A stretch of 64,000 bases of DNA from Dichotomocladium elegans (taxonomy: Eukaryota > Mucoromycota > Mucoromycetes > Mucorales > Lichtheimiaceae). Where the stretch lies: assembly GCA_025716815.1 (NCBI GenBank), contig JAIXMN010000006.1:124001-188000 (forward strand). The letters are read 5' to 3'. Positions 24,114 through 36,046 of the stretch are shown piece after piece (position 1 is the first letter of the stretch; every line of letters starts with the position of its first letter). Under the pieces are notes generated by a model, which saw only the letters and a list, made by a program, of their open reading frames with translations, was not told the origin of the DNA and did no database searches. The translations under genes were made by a program, and so were the position numbers.

Positions 24114-25741
24114 GTGCCGAGCTCTGATCGGCGAGGAGACGTGAACTGGACGCACTCGGCTGGACCGAGGAGCAAATCCGCCAGGATATTTACGAAACCA
24201 TCACTCGCCATTGCCCGCCGAGGTGTGCGGAGGGATGACATTCCGGTGGAACCAGCTTTCCTCAGGCAAGCGTTCGACCAGATCCAACCGGTCTTGGATG
24301 CTTATCCCCAAGGGTACCAGTTCCAACAACAAAGCCTCTACTACGACGCCAAGGCGCGTTCAGCCAACCATTTCCCGCCGTTCATAGAGCTTGCCTATAT
24401 TTTCCAACGCAATGGTCTTCGCAGCTTCCAATGTTTTCCTCTCCGCCGATCCTGGACCCCTTGTTATATGTAGATCGACACCACGATTCTTGTCCAGCAT
24501 ATCCTAAAGAGGCCAAGACATGATATCAGCCAGAAGTTGGCTCTGCGGGGTGAGGTTGTGGACCTCAACTCTCGTGCTTTCAGACCTCAAGGAGGCGGAA
24601 CGATCGAGTTCCATGGCACAATCCATACCAGTGGAGTAGGCGTCACTGTTTTAAGAGGACGAACAATCAACGACCATCATACGGAGCAAAGTACCGAGGA
24701 GTCGAGGAGGAGACCAATTATGTCAGCATGCTGACACCACAGGAACACCAGAATATTGCTGGTAGGTGCGTCACCGTCGACCCTGGGGGAAGGGACCTCC
24801 TTTTCTGTGTCTCAGGAATTCCAGGCTGGAGCGAGACGACGTCTGACGTTCCGATACACCAAAGTTCATCAGGACAAGGTTCGCAAGACCAAGAAGTACC
24901 GCAGGTTGTTGCAGAGGCTCAAGAATGCGGAACCTGAAGTTGTACATGCCGAGGCACGCATGGCTGGCGAGCATTCCCGCAGCTTGGATCGTGCCGATTA
25001 TGACCGCTTCCTGCTTGTCCGGTCCCAAGTGTCCCAAGTTCTCGAGGACTTGTATGGGAATACCGCCACCAATAATGCCGATCCCCAACCTCTTTTCCGA
25101 AAGCTCCGTCTGTCGTCGTACATCAACAAACAACGAGCAGTTGAGAAGTTGAGGGACGGTCTGATGAACAAGTTTGGCCCCCACACGGTATTTGCGATGG
25201 GTAATTGGTCTGCCGCGAACGCTCGATACTACGGGCCAATCCGCGGTGTTGGATTTCGACGACTTCTCAAGCAACGCGAACGTCGCTTTGATGTTTACTT
25301 GATCGACGAATTCAAGACCAGCAGGTGTTGCCCCGCGTGCGAGACCGAGAGCCTTTCTACGTTCCGGAGGGTACCCAATCCACGCCCCTATCGAAGAGCC
25401 GAGAATCCAAATGTTATCTGTCATGGCCTGCTACGGTATGAAGCCTTATTCGCGGAAGAGTTTGAAACAATAATGATAATCTAATGTGCCTTATTCTGTT
25501 CAGATGCTCAAATCAAAGCTGTACAGCAGGCATGGCAGAGGGCGCTCCTCGACAGCGATTGTGGAACCGTGATATGGCGGCCTGCCTGAATATGATACAT
25601 ATTCTCAGGGGGTTTCGTGCCGATGGCATGGCCCCGGAAAGGTTACGGCGAGCACCAGCGGGTGGTGACAGGCGTCTAGCAAGAAGGGTTAGATCACCAG
25701 AGCCCTATGAGCGAAAGGTGAGGCAAAGAGGGCCAGGATGA
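24114..25741 (+). pseudogene. Decayed Fanzor (eukaryotic TnpB-like RNA-guided nuclease)
   Basis: Fanzor proteins are eukaryotic relatives of TnpB and Cas12 that cut DNA using a guide RNA made from the 3' side of their own locus. Seen here: an N-terminal block FPLRRSWTPCYM then IDTTIL, a GTIHTSGVGVTVL strand, RuvC-I CVTVDPGGRDLLF (Asp kept), a basic FRYTKVHQDKVRKTKKYRR helix, RuvC-II YLIDEFKTS (Glu kept), a zinc ribbon CCPAC .. CSNQSC, and RuvC-III WNRDMAACLNM (Asp kept). An intron at 25436-25503 joins the two halves of the ribbon. Damage: an in-frame TAG at 24471-24473; a shift to another frame near 24680-24695 and back near 24805-24825; and an unclear N-terminus, where another frame (about 24143-24235) also looks coding. 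As it stands it cannot make a full-length protein. The catalytic half from 24830 onwards is intact. Confidence 0.8.
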
Positions 25742-25759
25742 GGTCGCCAACAGCGATGA

Positions 25760-25940
25760 TTTTCCGTGTTGGTTATTGCCGGCACACATCTGGATAGCTT
25801 CGGGGTAAGTTAAAGTGTTGGTGACTAAAATCTCTCAACCAATCGATGTGAAATCCTTTCCATCTTGATACGCCATTTATTGTATTTTTATGCGACATAA
25901 TTTTTCCCACTTGCGAAATTTATTTTGAAAATACAGTATG
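25760..25940 (+). repeat. Hairpin-bearing element just 3' of the Fanzor relic (copy A)
   Basis: Starting 25 bases after the Fanzor stop codon is a stem-loop (25766-25785: GTGTTGG, six-base loop, CCGGCAC, pairing through two G-U pairs in RNA). Downstream are GGTAAGTTAAAG and TTTATGCGACATA and GCGAAATTTATTTTGAAAATA blocks. The same series of blocks occurs at about 40330-40476. The position and structure fit either the right end of the Fanzor-carrying transposon or its guide RNA scaffold; both are inferences. It ends within 20 bases of the stop codon of the convergent NOPCHAP1-like gene. Confidence 0.6.
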
Positions 25941-25957
25941 TACATTGGCTTTGGTAT

Positions 25958-26670
25958 TCACTCCTCATCTGAATTTGTAGAAGAATGGCTGGGGAGCATC
26001 TGTATCGTAGGCTTCTTGGTATGTTTGCACGTGCTACTTGAGGGTACAATGATCTCTTCATTGTCGCTACTTTCATCCTCGCTATTGGAACTATCTGCGT
26101 TCCGTTTCTCCTCAAAAACACCAAGGCCCAAATTCTAGAAAATAAAAAAAAAAACCAGACATCATAATTAGGTAACCCATCCTTGTCAGCCACATACCAT
26201 CTCAATGTATTGGCCCTTTTCATCATCTAATTTCTCGATATCGAGTGCTTCTGGGTTTTTCTTCTTCAATTCTTCATTGGCAGACTGCAGTTGTGGCAAA
26301 AATGCTTGAACACGTGACAAAACTTTTGACCAAGAGATAGAAAGAAAAGAAATCAAACATCATATCAGTCATCGTTGTCTCCATCAAAACACGAAACATA
26401 AACGCTATTCGTAGAGAAATTACTGTCGTTCGTTGAATCCACTTTAAACATGTGCGGCTTCTGTGTTGGTCGAGGAATTTCGTTTTCTTGTCGCTGTAAT
26501 TCCTCATTCTTATCGACCAGAAGATTGGCTATGAGAAAGCGGGGTGTCATGTAATGATCTTGGATCAGTCTGCTGGATGCAACACCAATAGGATTTGCTT
26601 TACCGATTGTCTGGCTGCGGCTTGCAATCTCGAGGAGATCGCTAGAGCGCTTTGTGGGATGTTCGCTCAT
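25958..26670 (-). CDS. NOPCHAP1-like (C12orf45/DUF4598) snoRNP assembly chaperone
   Basis: Three exons on the minus strand: 26670-26424, 26322-26198, 26134-25958; 182 aa. The diagnostic block of the family is ILSRVQAFLPQLQSANEEL (after the first splice), followed by PEALDIEKLDDE and IEMNLGLGVFEEKRN. Human NOPCHAP1 has the same order (a DRVQSFLPQMAQANE block, then FNIENID, then VIQMDVALFE) and then an acidic serine-rich tail, as here (SSNSEDESSDNEE). The human protein bridges NOP58 to the R2TP complex during box C/D snoRNP assembly. The gene converges with the Fanzor relic and its 3' UTR must run into the hairpin element. Confidence 0.75.
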
Positions 26671-27266
26671 TGTAAATTAGACGTCAGGGAGAGAATGAGA
26701 GCTGAGACAGAATGCGTGACGGCTGGCTTTATTCCGTACAGGATTGTGTGTAACGATGGGGAGGACAACCTGATTTCCGTCACCACGGGGAATGGGAGGC
26801 CTCCGTCTCGGAGAATTGAACACCGCTTTTTGGGAGACACGAAAGTTGCCTAGGCTGCTGGGCGGGGATGCCCACAGGTTGAGCGATTAATGAATATGGA
26901 GATATCGGATCATCGATGATCGGTACGAATCTCAAAGAGACTGACTGATCCCACGGAGTCAGACGCTCGGGTTATACGGCTGTCTAGGGTTTCTCCTTGA
27001 TTCGCGCTTGTGCTTTGTGCAACGAGCGCATTCAATGGCTAGGAATGACGATCATTGATTGGCTGCGATGTTCTATTATCCGTGTCCGCTTTTCCCACGC
27101 ATAATACAGCTTTTTAAATGGGGTGCAGGAGGAGAGGATAAAGTTGCACGCTTGTTTGCCAGACCCACCTTCTTTTCTTTGCTGCTCTTGCTGGACCTTC
27201 TCCACACCACCAGCATCTTTGTACCTTCTCGGCCTTGTCACATAAATATAAACGTGCAACTCTAAC
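26671..27266. other. Shared divergent promoter region
   Basis: About 600 bases between the NOPCHAP1-like gene (minus) and the mitochondrial E2 gene (plus), which point away from each other. Both promoters must lie here. No coding sequence supported. Confidence 0.5.
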
Positions 27267-28882
27267 ATGTCTCGCCTGCAGCGACGTCTCCTGTCCCTGG
27301 TGCCCCGCCATCAGCACGTCAACCCATCTCGTGCCTACCCAAGGGTTTTTCTCACGCCCAAACATTCGGCTCGCTTGCCCCTTGCTTCACGTTCATTCCA
27401 TGCAGCCGCCAGTTTGAAAGTTATCAAACCATATCTTTTGGCGGATATCGGCGAAGGCATCACAGAATGCGAGGTGGTCCAATGGTCAGTATTTGTCACT
27501 GTGTGTCTAACGCAGCATCGGCGAGATTCACTCATTTTTCTTGTAGGTTTGTTGAGCCTGGAGCCACAGTTGCTGAGTTCGACAAGATCTGCGAAGTGCA
27601 GTCTGACAAGGCCTCGGTCGAAATCACATCTCGGTTTGCTGGAAAGGTAGTCAAGCTTCATTACGATGTGAACGAGGTAGCCAAGGTAGGGCAACCGCTC
27701 GTGGATATTGATGTCTTAGAGGAGGAGGGAGAAGTTGCAGTTGCTCCTCCTCCTCCTACGTCTGCTTCTACCGTTGCCAAATCCAATCCGGAGGGCAAGC
27801 CGGTTACCCAAATACCAACATCACCGTCTAACGATGCCAGCCCGCTGAGAAGTCTAGCCACGCCAGCCGTGCGGCGGATGATCAAAGAAAACAACATCGA
27901 TATCTTAGATATCCAGGGGACAGGAAAGGATGGTCGTGTACTCAAGGAGGACGTTTTGGCATATCTCTCTAACGGTGGACGTGGACGTCAAACTGGTAAG
28001 CAGCGGAAAAATGCGTCGATGAGGTAAAATGATTACCCTTGACTTATAAGTGGCTTTGTACCAGCTACAAGTTCAACACCATCTATCGGTGCGTCGTCGC
28101 GGTCGCCGTCGCCGTTATCGTCGCAGCAGCCTCAGGAGACGGACTTTATGCAACCCCTGACGGCAATCCAGAGGGCCATGTTCAAGTCGATGACCAAATC
28201 AGTTCGAATCCCTCAGTTGGGTTACAAGGATGAGATGGAGCTCAACGTGACAAGTGAATACCGCGACATGCTCAACAAATATCTTGCCACGCGCAAAGAT
28301 CAATTCCCTTTCCAAAAGCTGTCGTACATGCCGATTTTCATAAAGTGCCTCTCGGTCGCCCTTTCGCAATATCCCATCTTAAATACGACTCTGGTAGGCG
28401 ATAGCGAAGATGGCGTAACGGATCCGAGCACGCTACAGCTTCAGTACCGCGCAGGCCATAATATCGGCATTGCCATGGACACGCCCCAGGGTCTGTTGGT
28501 CCCGAACATCAAGAACGTGCAGCAGAAATCCATTCTGGAGGTGGCTGCGGAACTGTACCGTCTAAGTGAGCTAGGTGCCAAGAACAGTATTCCTCCTGCT
28601 GACTTCCAGGGAGGGACCATCACGATATCCAACATCGGTACCATCGGCGGCATTTTTGCCAATCCCTGCCTGATTTCCTCTGAGATGGCCATTGTCGCTC
28701 TCGGCAAGATGCAGAAGCTTCCACGATTTGACGACGCCGGGCAGGTGGTCGCCAAGCAGATTTTGCCGGTGAGCTGGTCGGCTGACCATCGTATTATTGA
28801 TGGAGCAACCATTGCTCGCTTCGGCAACCACTGGAAGACCCTCGTCGAAAACCCGATGCTTCTGGCAAGCGAACTACGATAA
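27267..28882 (+). CDS. DBT: Branched-chain alpha-keto acid dehydrogenase E2 (dihydrolipoamide acyltransferase), mitochondrial
   Basis: Three exons: 27267-27484, 27547-27995, 28065-28882; 494 aa. The E2 core transfers branched acyl groups from lipoyl-lysine to CoA in valine, leucine and isoleucine breakdown. Order: arginine-rich mitochondrial presequence (residues about 1-45), lipoyl domain (LLADIGEGITECEV through EVQSDKASVEI, lipoylated Lys about residue 98), linker, E1/E3-binding domain (ATPAVRRMIKENNIDI ... TGKDGRVLKEDV, about 185-225), a Ser/Pro linker, and the catalytic domain ending with the SWSADHRIIDGA active site (His and Asp kept). The DADHR-like motif and the single lipoyl domain favour the branched-chain enzyme over pyruvate dehydrogenase E2. 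Confidence 0.93.
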
Positions 28883-29879
28883 ATCTGTGTAGGGGAAGGA
28901 GGGGGGGTAAGGTGTGTACAATTAAGGAAATAGAGTTGGATGCTATTGTTTGTTGAACAAGTACACTGGAACGCACAAGAAGTGCCTCAAAAACATGTAT
29001 ATATGTATATATGCTGCAATTAAGCATACATGTCCTACATTTCGAGATTACGAAAGATAGTCATTTTCGCTTTTATTTTCAATCAAGTTTGCGCCATGCG
29101 ATGATGGATACCACACCACCAGCGTGTGGTATTTGCCTTTCGATAGAGGCAATTGATGCGTGTCACAAGCCGAGACATTGGCGTACGCCGAGTAACATAC
29201 CGGCGAAATGAGAATATGAGCAAAGTACCATCGCATGTAGAGAGTACCTATTACGCGATGGAAGCGTTCCTGCGCAACTCCGTCTGTCATCATCAACAGA
29301 TGAAAGCTTTTGCCTGTGAGGTGTGAAACATGTCGGCAAACAATGAACATTTCATATCAGTCAAGCTTGACGAAATGAGCTGCATCCATGTCCAAATGGC
29401 AACACAAGTAATTCTCGCATTACTTGCTATCTTAGACGTGTTTCATTGTTTGCTGAAAGAAGATCATGGCCTGGTATGCGAGGAATTTACACATTAATCC
29501 AAGCGCTGATGATTCTAACGGCAAGACTACCGCTGTGGTATGTAAAGGTCACAGTTGCATGACAATGTTGCCTGCTGACGCTCCAGGTGATCTTGATGCT
29601 TCTTTCAAGGAGTTTGATTGATGTCCGGGTAACAATGAGGTAGCCAGAAGCGGTTGGAAACAAGCAAACAGGATGGCAAGGTAATAGAATGAGCGTTATA
29701 CGTAGTTCAATTGGATGATTTAGCCAGCCAAATAGTGTTCGTAGTAATGAATACACCTTATGTACACCGGGGGAAAAATCCAGTAGGTTGTCCTTTTACG
29801 GCGGAGTCAAGTTGAAACTAGCGGGATGGTACAACATTTTGAGTTCCTGCGCTATTGCTTTTAACGCACTCCACGTAAA
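28883..29879. other. Intergenic stretch, nothing recognised
   Basis: About 1 kb between the E2 gene and the treslin-like gene. No ORF with recognisable motifs on either strand; no repeats other than short AT runs near 29000-29015. Confidence 0.55.
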
Positions 29880-32800
29880 ATGAGCCAGCTGCAGCCCAGC
29901 AAGCGAAGCGCTCCTCATGTCGTCTTTCTGATTGACATTGTTCAGGACTATTCCGATGGACAAGAAGCAACCGTCCGTTGGATCCAGCACATGATCCTTC
30001 GGATCCTCCTCTTTTTTCTCGACTCGGTGGACAAGCGCACGACCTGGGGCTACCGCTTCTTCAGCAGCAACACATGCTCGATCGCCATGTCTAATCAGTC
30101 ATTCCGATCCATATCAAATTCAAGCATTCAGGCCTTCCGGGAAGACTTCGTCAACCGCATCGCGAGTTCCAATAATAACACTACGAGTAACGGTCCAAGC
30201 AGTCAGCCAACCGCCGAAGAAGCACCCTTCGCAGTCGTGAACCGCAATCTTGTCCAAACATTAGCTGAATTTCACTGGAGCGATATTGACCTCGCGTCGG
30301 AATCGCCGCGCCGTCAGCAGCAGCAGCAGCAGCAATGGAACCGCACGCACACCATGGATGTTAAAAATTTCACTTATTTGGTGACCCGAGCACCCCACAA
30401 CGTTCCCGCCCTACGCACATATTTGCCTCCCGAGATGACATTGGACGATAGCTTGCCTCTGCTGGATCAGGTCGCTCAGGGACTCAAAAAAATGCATGCA
30501 GAGCTTCGAAAGTGGCTTTGGGAAGATTACGTCTATCATCGCATCTCGCTCACCTGGATAGACACCGGATCGTTTGACACCAGTAGTGCCAATGACGATA
30601 CCAATGCCCAGGTGAGCTGCGAGGTCGGGGGCTCCTTCTTGATTGGTTCGACTAGACCAACCGATTGTTCTATAGGAAACATGGATATGCAATGGTATCT
30701 CATCCATCCTTCGCCCCTTTGGCGGCTGTCACCTAAATGCAGCCATGTTAACCGAAGAATATGCGCGCTTCGGCTTATCGTTTGGCGCTATTTTCAGGGA
30801 GTGCACCCAGACAAAGGTGGAGATGACTGCAGATACTGTCACTCCAATGACTGCTGATGAACTAGTCATATCATCGAAATACCCCAGCCCTGTTTGGATT
30901 GGCACTTTGATCCCTCACTCGGATGATCGTACGTAATGGATATCAGACGTAAACCTTCATCTGCTTTTCGGTTGGGTTAACCTATGCGCTCCTATAGATC
31001 CCCCGATGCAAGTAAAACTCTATCCAGAGTCAAAGTAAGTCGCGGTGGCCTCACACCACATCTTTGTCGCAAAGTCATTTGACATCTGGCTTATCACGCT
31101 AGGCATTACCCCAGACCCGAGAATATAGCCGCAATGGAGATGATTCGTACCTTGTATCGGTCTCAATTTCAGCTTAAATGGCTCAGTCGTACACAACGAT
31201 CCATATATGTTCTTGCTGGAGACGAAGCATTTGCGTCTTTAATGACCGAACTTGAAAAATGTCATCGGCTAGCGCTTGTACGACTTGCATTTGTATCTTT
31301 CGACGACGTGCAGTATGCAATTATGGACCCCAAAGTGACAAATACAGCTGTTCTTAGGCTGCTTGCATCCGATTTCGAAATGTCAAATATTAAGCCTGCA
31401 GGAACACTGTCCATGTACAGGAAACGATCATTTGATGGTATGCCGCTCGATTATTTGGAGCTTCCAGTAACCCCGGCAAAAAGGGCTCGGCTATCCAAAG
31501 CTCTGGGTGATACAGTAAAAACAGAAAAAGCGCAGGCACCACTATCGGAGAGCCATATTGCTCTCGTCGAGCATATCAGAAAAAAGCGAGTACAATATCC
31601 ATATTCAAAACTGATATTGTCGAGCTAATTATCGGCCAAAATAGGCGACAGGCAAGACGCGAACAGCTTGAAGCTGCAACGGAGACCAGCCATAACAGTC
31701 AGAGTCAGATGGAAGTGTCAAGTCCTGTATCTATCAAAGAGGAAGCAGCGTCTTTCCACATGCCTCGATCTGTAGGAGAGCTCCAAATTGCTCTACGGAA
31801 CATATACTTCAATGCTCTCTATACAAACAAGGTATATTCGATTAGTGGAGGAACTTTTCTGTAAAACTTACCTAGCCGGGTTAGGTGCTCCTCGCGGATG
31901 CTATGAAACAAATACACGAATATTTGGAGCATGTCATCGATCATGATAGGGAAAACATCAAGGTAAATTCAAGTATAACGTCACTGTTTATCACTACTCT
32001 CTGACGGCGTTATCCCTAAAGATATCTGAGATCACTATGGCTATTCGATCCTTGGCCATTTTATCTCTTGACTTTGATACCAAACATAATGAGCTTATCG
32101 CAGGCAGCCGAGACCAGGAGCTTTCAGAAGACGAAAGACATTTTTATGAAGAATGGCGAAGGAACTTACTGGGAGCTGTGAATGGTGATTACGAAGCTAA
32201 ATGGTGTAAAGCTCTAAAGATACGAGAGTGAGTGCGCCATCATCGCTTCTATCAGATTATCTGCCGCTAACATGCTAAGCAGAGGAAAGCTTCAAATGTT
32301 AATTCATCTGTTCCTCATATCATTCGAACGGCGTGAGGGCATCCTATCGGCGGCTCATAGCCAGAAAGAATTGTCTGGTGAGGTTGACCTTGTCAATCCT
32401 AACAGTGAATACCAGTTGAGCATCTACTATGATCGTAGTGTTGTGTGGGAACAGGTTTATGATATTCCAGGATTTTTGCATGACCTGGAACAAATAGAAT
32501 CTTCTGGTTCTCGGTTCCGGATAGACCCTTCGGATCTATCGTTATCGACGTTCTTCACCGAAATGCACAAACAGTAAGGACTAATAGATGTATCCTACTA
32601 AAAAACAAAAGATGCATACTGACTCGGGCGTCTTGGGCGTTAGTCTTGCGAATATCGCACCCGATTGGACGCAGTTTCTTGTTGACCGTTCTGCTGAAGA
32701 AGACTTACCTGACAGCCAAACGTTTGGTTCTCAATTTACAAGTTCGCAGCGATCCTCCTCCAGTTTCTGGGACCCACCCAGCCCTCCTGAGGGGTTGGAA

Positions 32801-33711
32801 AATTCTCAGAAGGTTCTGTCACAAAAATCGAGCTCACAAAGCGTCTCTGGAAAACCAAAAGGCGCCGTACATGAACCCATCCCGCTCATCCGCAAAAAGT
32901 CGTCCTCAAGAAGTATTCAAGATCTGCCTTTTATGCGGCGCGAGGTAGACCTCACAAAACGAAAATATGGGCCGGACAATGTAAGCGCGAATCAAACCAC
33001 AAAGGGTGGACGGACAATGAAGCGAGCCAGCAGTTTCACCAAACCTCCGGCTACTTCATCTCAAAGTATATATGCTTTTTTTCCGTTTCTATTTGCAAAA
33101 TATGCGTCTGGATGTCTGATTTCCTGAATACAGAAGCGGCACATAACGGAAGCCAAGAAGAAGACAGGGTGCAAATCAAAATACGGCAACCATTGTCTCC
33201 GACAACGCCACGTACTCGATATGAGCGGGACTACGGATTCTCATTAGCAGGCATCGGCTTAACACCACATCGTAATGAGGTGAATAATAGTAAATATGCT
33301 ACCTAACAAATAAAGAGTCAACTAACCAGAGACGATATTCACTAGAATTTACTATCGCCCCATCGGACAGAAGAAGTGCTTGTTGAGGATGACATCGAAG
33401 GCGTGCGAACTCCTCGACGGGTGCGGCGACTCATGATGGAGACGACACCTACACATAACCGCCTCGATGCTACACCGACGCATCGCCGACCTCGGAGGAA
33501 TTTGACCGAATCGTTGCTTGCAGCGGCCGCCGAGGGGCCCACGCGAAGGCGAACGCGGAGGATGGCGGCTCTCGATCGAGGGGATCACGAGGAACGTCAA
33601 GAGGAAGACCTTGACCTAGACGGGTTATTCAATGATATCAAGCCGGTGGAACCTCTTGCTGACATAATAGGCGGTGACAGCGACGGAGAAGGTATTGATG
33701 CGTTTCGATAG
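29880..33711 (+). CDS. Treslin/TICRR-like (Sld3-type) DNA replication initiation protein
   Basis: Eleven exons: 29880-30611, 30676-30928, 30998-31034, 31103-31589, 31652-31831, 31885-31962, 32022-32227, 32283-32573, 32644-33065, 33134-33279, 33346-33711; 1065 aa. Treslin/Sld3 recruits Cdc45 to the MCM helicase at origins after CDK phosphorylation. The N-terminal region (HVVFLIDI, RTTWGYRFFSS, FREDFVNRI, RISLTWIDTGSFD) follows the order of animal treslin's N-terminal domain. A central block across the exon 7/8 junction, KIREGKLQMLIHLFLISFE, matches the Sld3-Treslin core signature (RExQLQxxLxLE). The C-terminal 300 residues are disordered and rich in SP/TP and TPR/TPT motifs (for example TPAKRAR, LSPTTPRTR), likely kinase sites. 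All exon phases agree. A poly-Gln run lies at 30316-30336. The family is my assignment from pattern only. Confidence 0.7.
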
Positions 33712-35111
33712 CTATCACTTGATTCGGCAGCTTTCCCCCATCGCATCCGTCGGCTAATAAGAATAAAAAAAGGAGCTGACTACTTCGTCCACATCAGATT
33801 CTTGACATCGGTAAAGGGAAACCTTATTATGCTGCAGGATTGTGCTTTCAGTGATTCTCTCAATATGTCTGACCCGCCAACACTCTCCTTCTTTACAACC
33901 CCGTTCTAGCGGTTCCCCTTTTTTGCAAGACGCTGTCGTTACTATCTTTTTCGTGTTATTGCTCGAGATCCTTTTGGCGATGATTGATACTCCTTGTAGT
34001 TAATGGGATATCATCCATCCGTTACATGGTTTGGAAGATGGCCGCCAGGGGTTTCTATTTACTTGGCCTTTTCTTTTTAGTACGGAAGTCCTCGATTACA
34101 GCTTGTAAAACACACCCTTGCGTAACAAACATTGGACGTTGTTCCTCCTAAGCTCGATGACGACTAACCCATGTCATCTATGGGTACACATGAAAAGATA
34201 AGCACTACGACGGATCCTTGATGGGCTCAAGCGCCTTTGAACATATCGATGATGAACAGGTGTATTTGCTCCTTAGCCTCTGGTCCCTCCATGACCACTT
34301 CAGTACTGTTTCTTGCAATGATGAGATCAGGACTTGCTGCTACATACGTACGCATCCCTTAATGCGAAAGAGTCAATATTTTCAACAGGAGGAACCTTTG
34401 TTTCAGACGTGTAACTATGCTTGATACGCAAGGGCTCATTTTTTTTTCTTCCTGAATGGATAAATGTCGTGTACGGAGATGGGTTGCAAGTCGCAGCAAG
34501 CTCCAGTGCGTAACGATAATAGGTTCAGATTAGTAGTTTCCACTACTCGTGCAGGATAAAGACGTGGATTTTGTTCCTTTCTCTAATGTGCGCAGCTTGT
34601 TATCAAAAACAAACTTCGATCATTGCCAGCTCCTGTAGCGCATTTATGAATATTTCCGCATAAACAACTAAAAATAACCAATTACCATGCCGCTAGTATG
34701 ATATATTCATCCGTTGTAGACAGAAAATATGTATCTACGGCGCTACATATAAATCAATACACTCTAATGGATCTTTTAGTGTGCAATATACGTAGTTCGT
34801 CACGATGGCGAATGCTTAATATTGGTAGCAAGCTAAGCGTCTTGGAGGAATTTTATTCCTTAGGAGGTTGCTGAGGGGATGAGCAGAAGGCAAGAGAAAA
34901 ACAAATGTTCAAAGTTAAACAGCTACACCTACAGAGAGAAAGAAAAACAAAGGAGTAAAATGGACGGAGAAGAGGGGGGAGGGACATGTGGATATACAAG
35001 AACAACTTTCTATTATACCGCGCTTCCTCTCTTTACTATATAAAGGAAGCAAATCCATCCTGGACCGACCAAAAGGGCCGCTTTTGTCTTGATTTTCTTC
35101 TTTTTGCGCTT
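33712..35111. other. Intergenic stretch before the GPI-protein gene
   Basis: 1.4 kb with no gene supported. A 68-codon frame at 34218-34424 has no features. A TATA box at 35037-35045 belongs to the next gene. Confidence 0.55.
35037..35045 (+). promoter_or_regulatory. TATA box of the GPI-protein gene
   Basis: TATATAAAG lies 75 bases before the chosen ATG at 35112, the expected distance for a short 5' UTR. Confidence 0.5.
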
Positions 35112-35802
35112 ATGAAGGCCAACCATTGGATCAGCAAACTTTTTATAATTGCTCTGACAACAGCCTGTCTCCTTTCGAGTGGAGCAACAGGTGTTGGAAT
35201 CCCGTCTGGGGATCGAAGATTCAACATCACGTCGCCGTTGGACCACGGTGTGTACGTAGGAGGACAGATACTCCCGATCACATACGTGCTTATCCGAGAC
35301 TCGTCCGGACTGGAGCTCAACATCTACGTGAGATCTACAAACGTCAATGCCACTACAGTAACCGTCGCACAGAAAGCTGACGTATCCGAGGACGCATCAT
35401 CGATTGTCAAAATCGATAACGAGACCCATTGGCAGCACTCGTATAATTACAAGATTCCCCAGACTGCCCCGGCTGGTTTCTATGAGGTAGGCCAACCACG
35501 GTTGTTGCTGTTGCATCTCATAGACTATTTGTTTTTGTTTTTTTTTTGCTCACCATCATGATCAGGTTGTCTTTGAGTCAGTGAGCGGGCATGTGAACAC
35601 GTCGATTCCAATCATGATACGTCCGTACACGTCCTCGTCCGCAAATTCACCCACGTATACCGGATCACCCACCTTAGGTCCAACAAACGGGAATACGCCT
35701 TCCAACAAGTCCGCCGGCGACGGCAGCATAAACAGAGCATACCTTGCACCTCTTGTTGCCGTGGCCGGTAGCTTAATCGTGATGAGCCATCTCTTGTTCT
35801 AA
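35112..35802 (+). CDS. GPI-anchored Ser/Thr-rich cell-surface protein (Kre9/Knh1-like domain)
   Basis: Two exons, 35112-35486 and 35566-35802; 203 aa. The N-terminus is a signal peptide (LFIIALTTACLLSSGATG, cleavage near residue 27). The mature part begins FNITSPLDHGVYVGGQILPI, the pattern of the Ser-Thr-rich GPI-anchored/Kre9-Knh1 N-terminal Ig-like domain, with several N-glycosylation sites (NIT, NAT, NET, NTS). A Ser/Thr/Pro stretch (about 140-180) is followed by a small-residue omega region and a hydrophobic tail AYLAPLVAVAGSLIVMSHLLF, the mark of GPI attachment. It probably sits in the wall or plasma membrane. The ATG at 35112 was preferred because it starts the signal peptide. Confidence 0.8.
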
Positions 35803-36046
35803 ATAGCTTTAGTGTTAGTAGTAATAGTAATCCGATACATTTAATTGATCTATACATTTCTCCTTTTTCTTCCTAGAGCGCTTGCCTCCCTATTATATGA
35901 CCCTTATTCTCTCTCTCTTTTTCTGATGAGATCATTTTTAGCGGGAGGGCGCCCATCCCATTTTTTCACTCACCGCTTGTCAAACTAGAGGAAGTCCCGC
36001 CCTTCTGCAACCTCCTTCTCCTCCCTCGCTACCCCTGACTGAAGCC

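Noticed and set aside
24771..25424. 217-codon minus-strand frame
   Set aside because: Antisense of the Fanzor relic, whose RuvC and zinc-ribbon motifs read on the plus strand.
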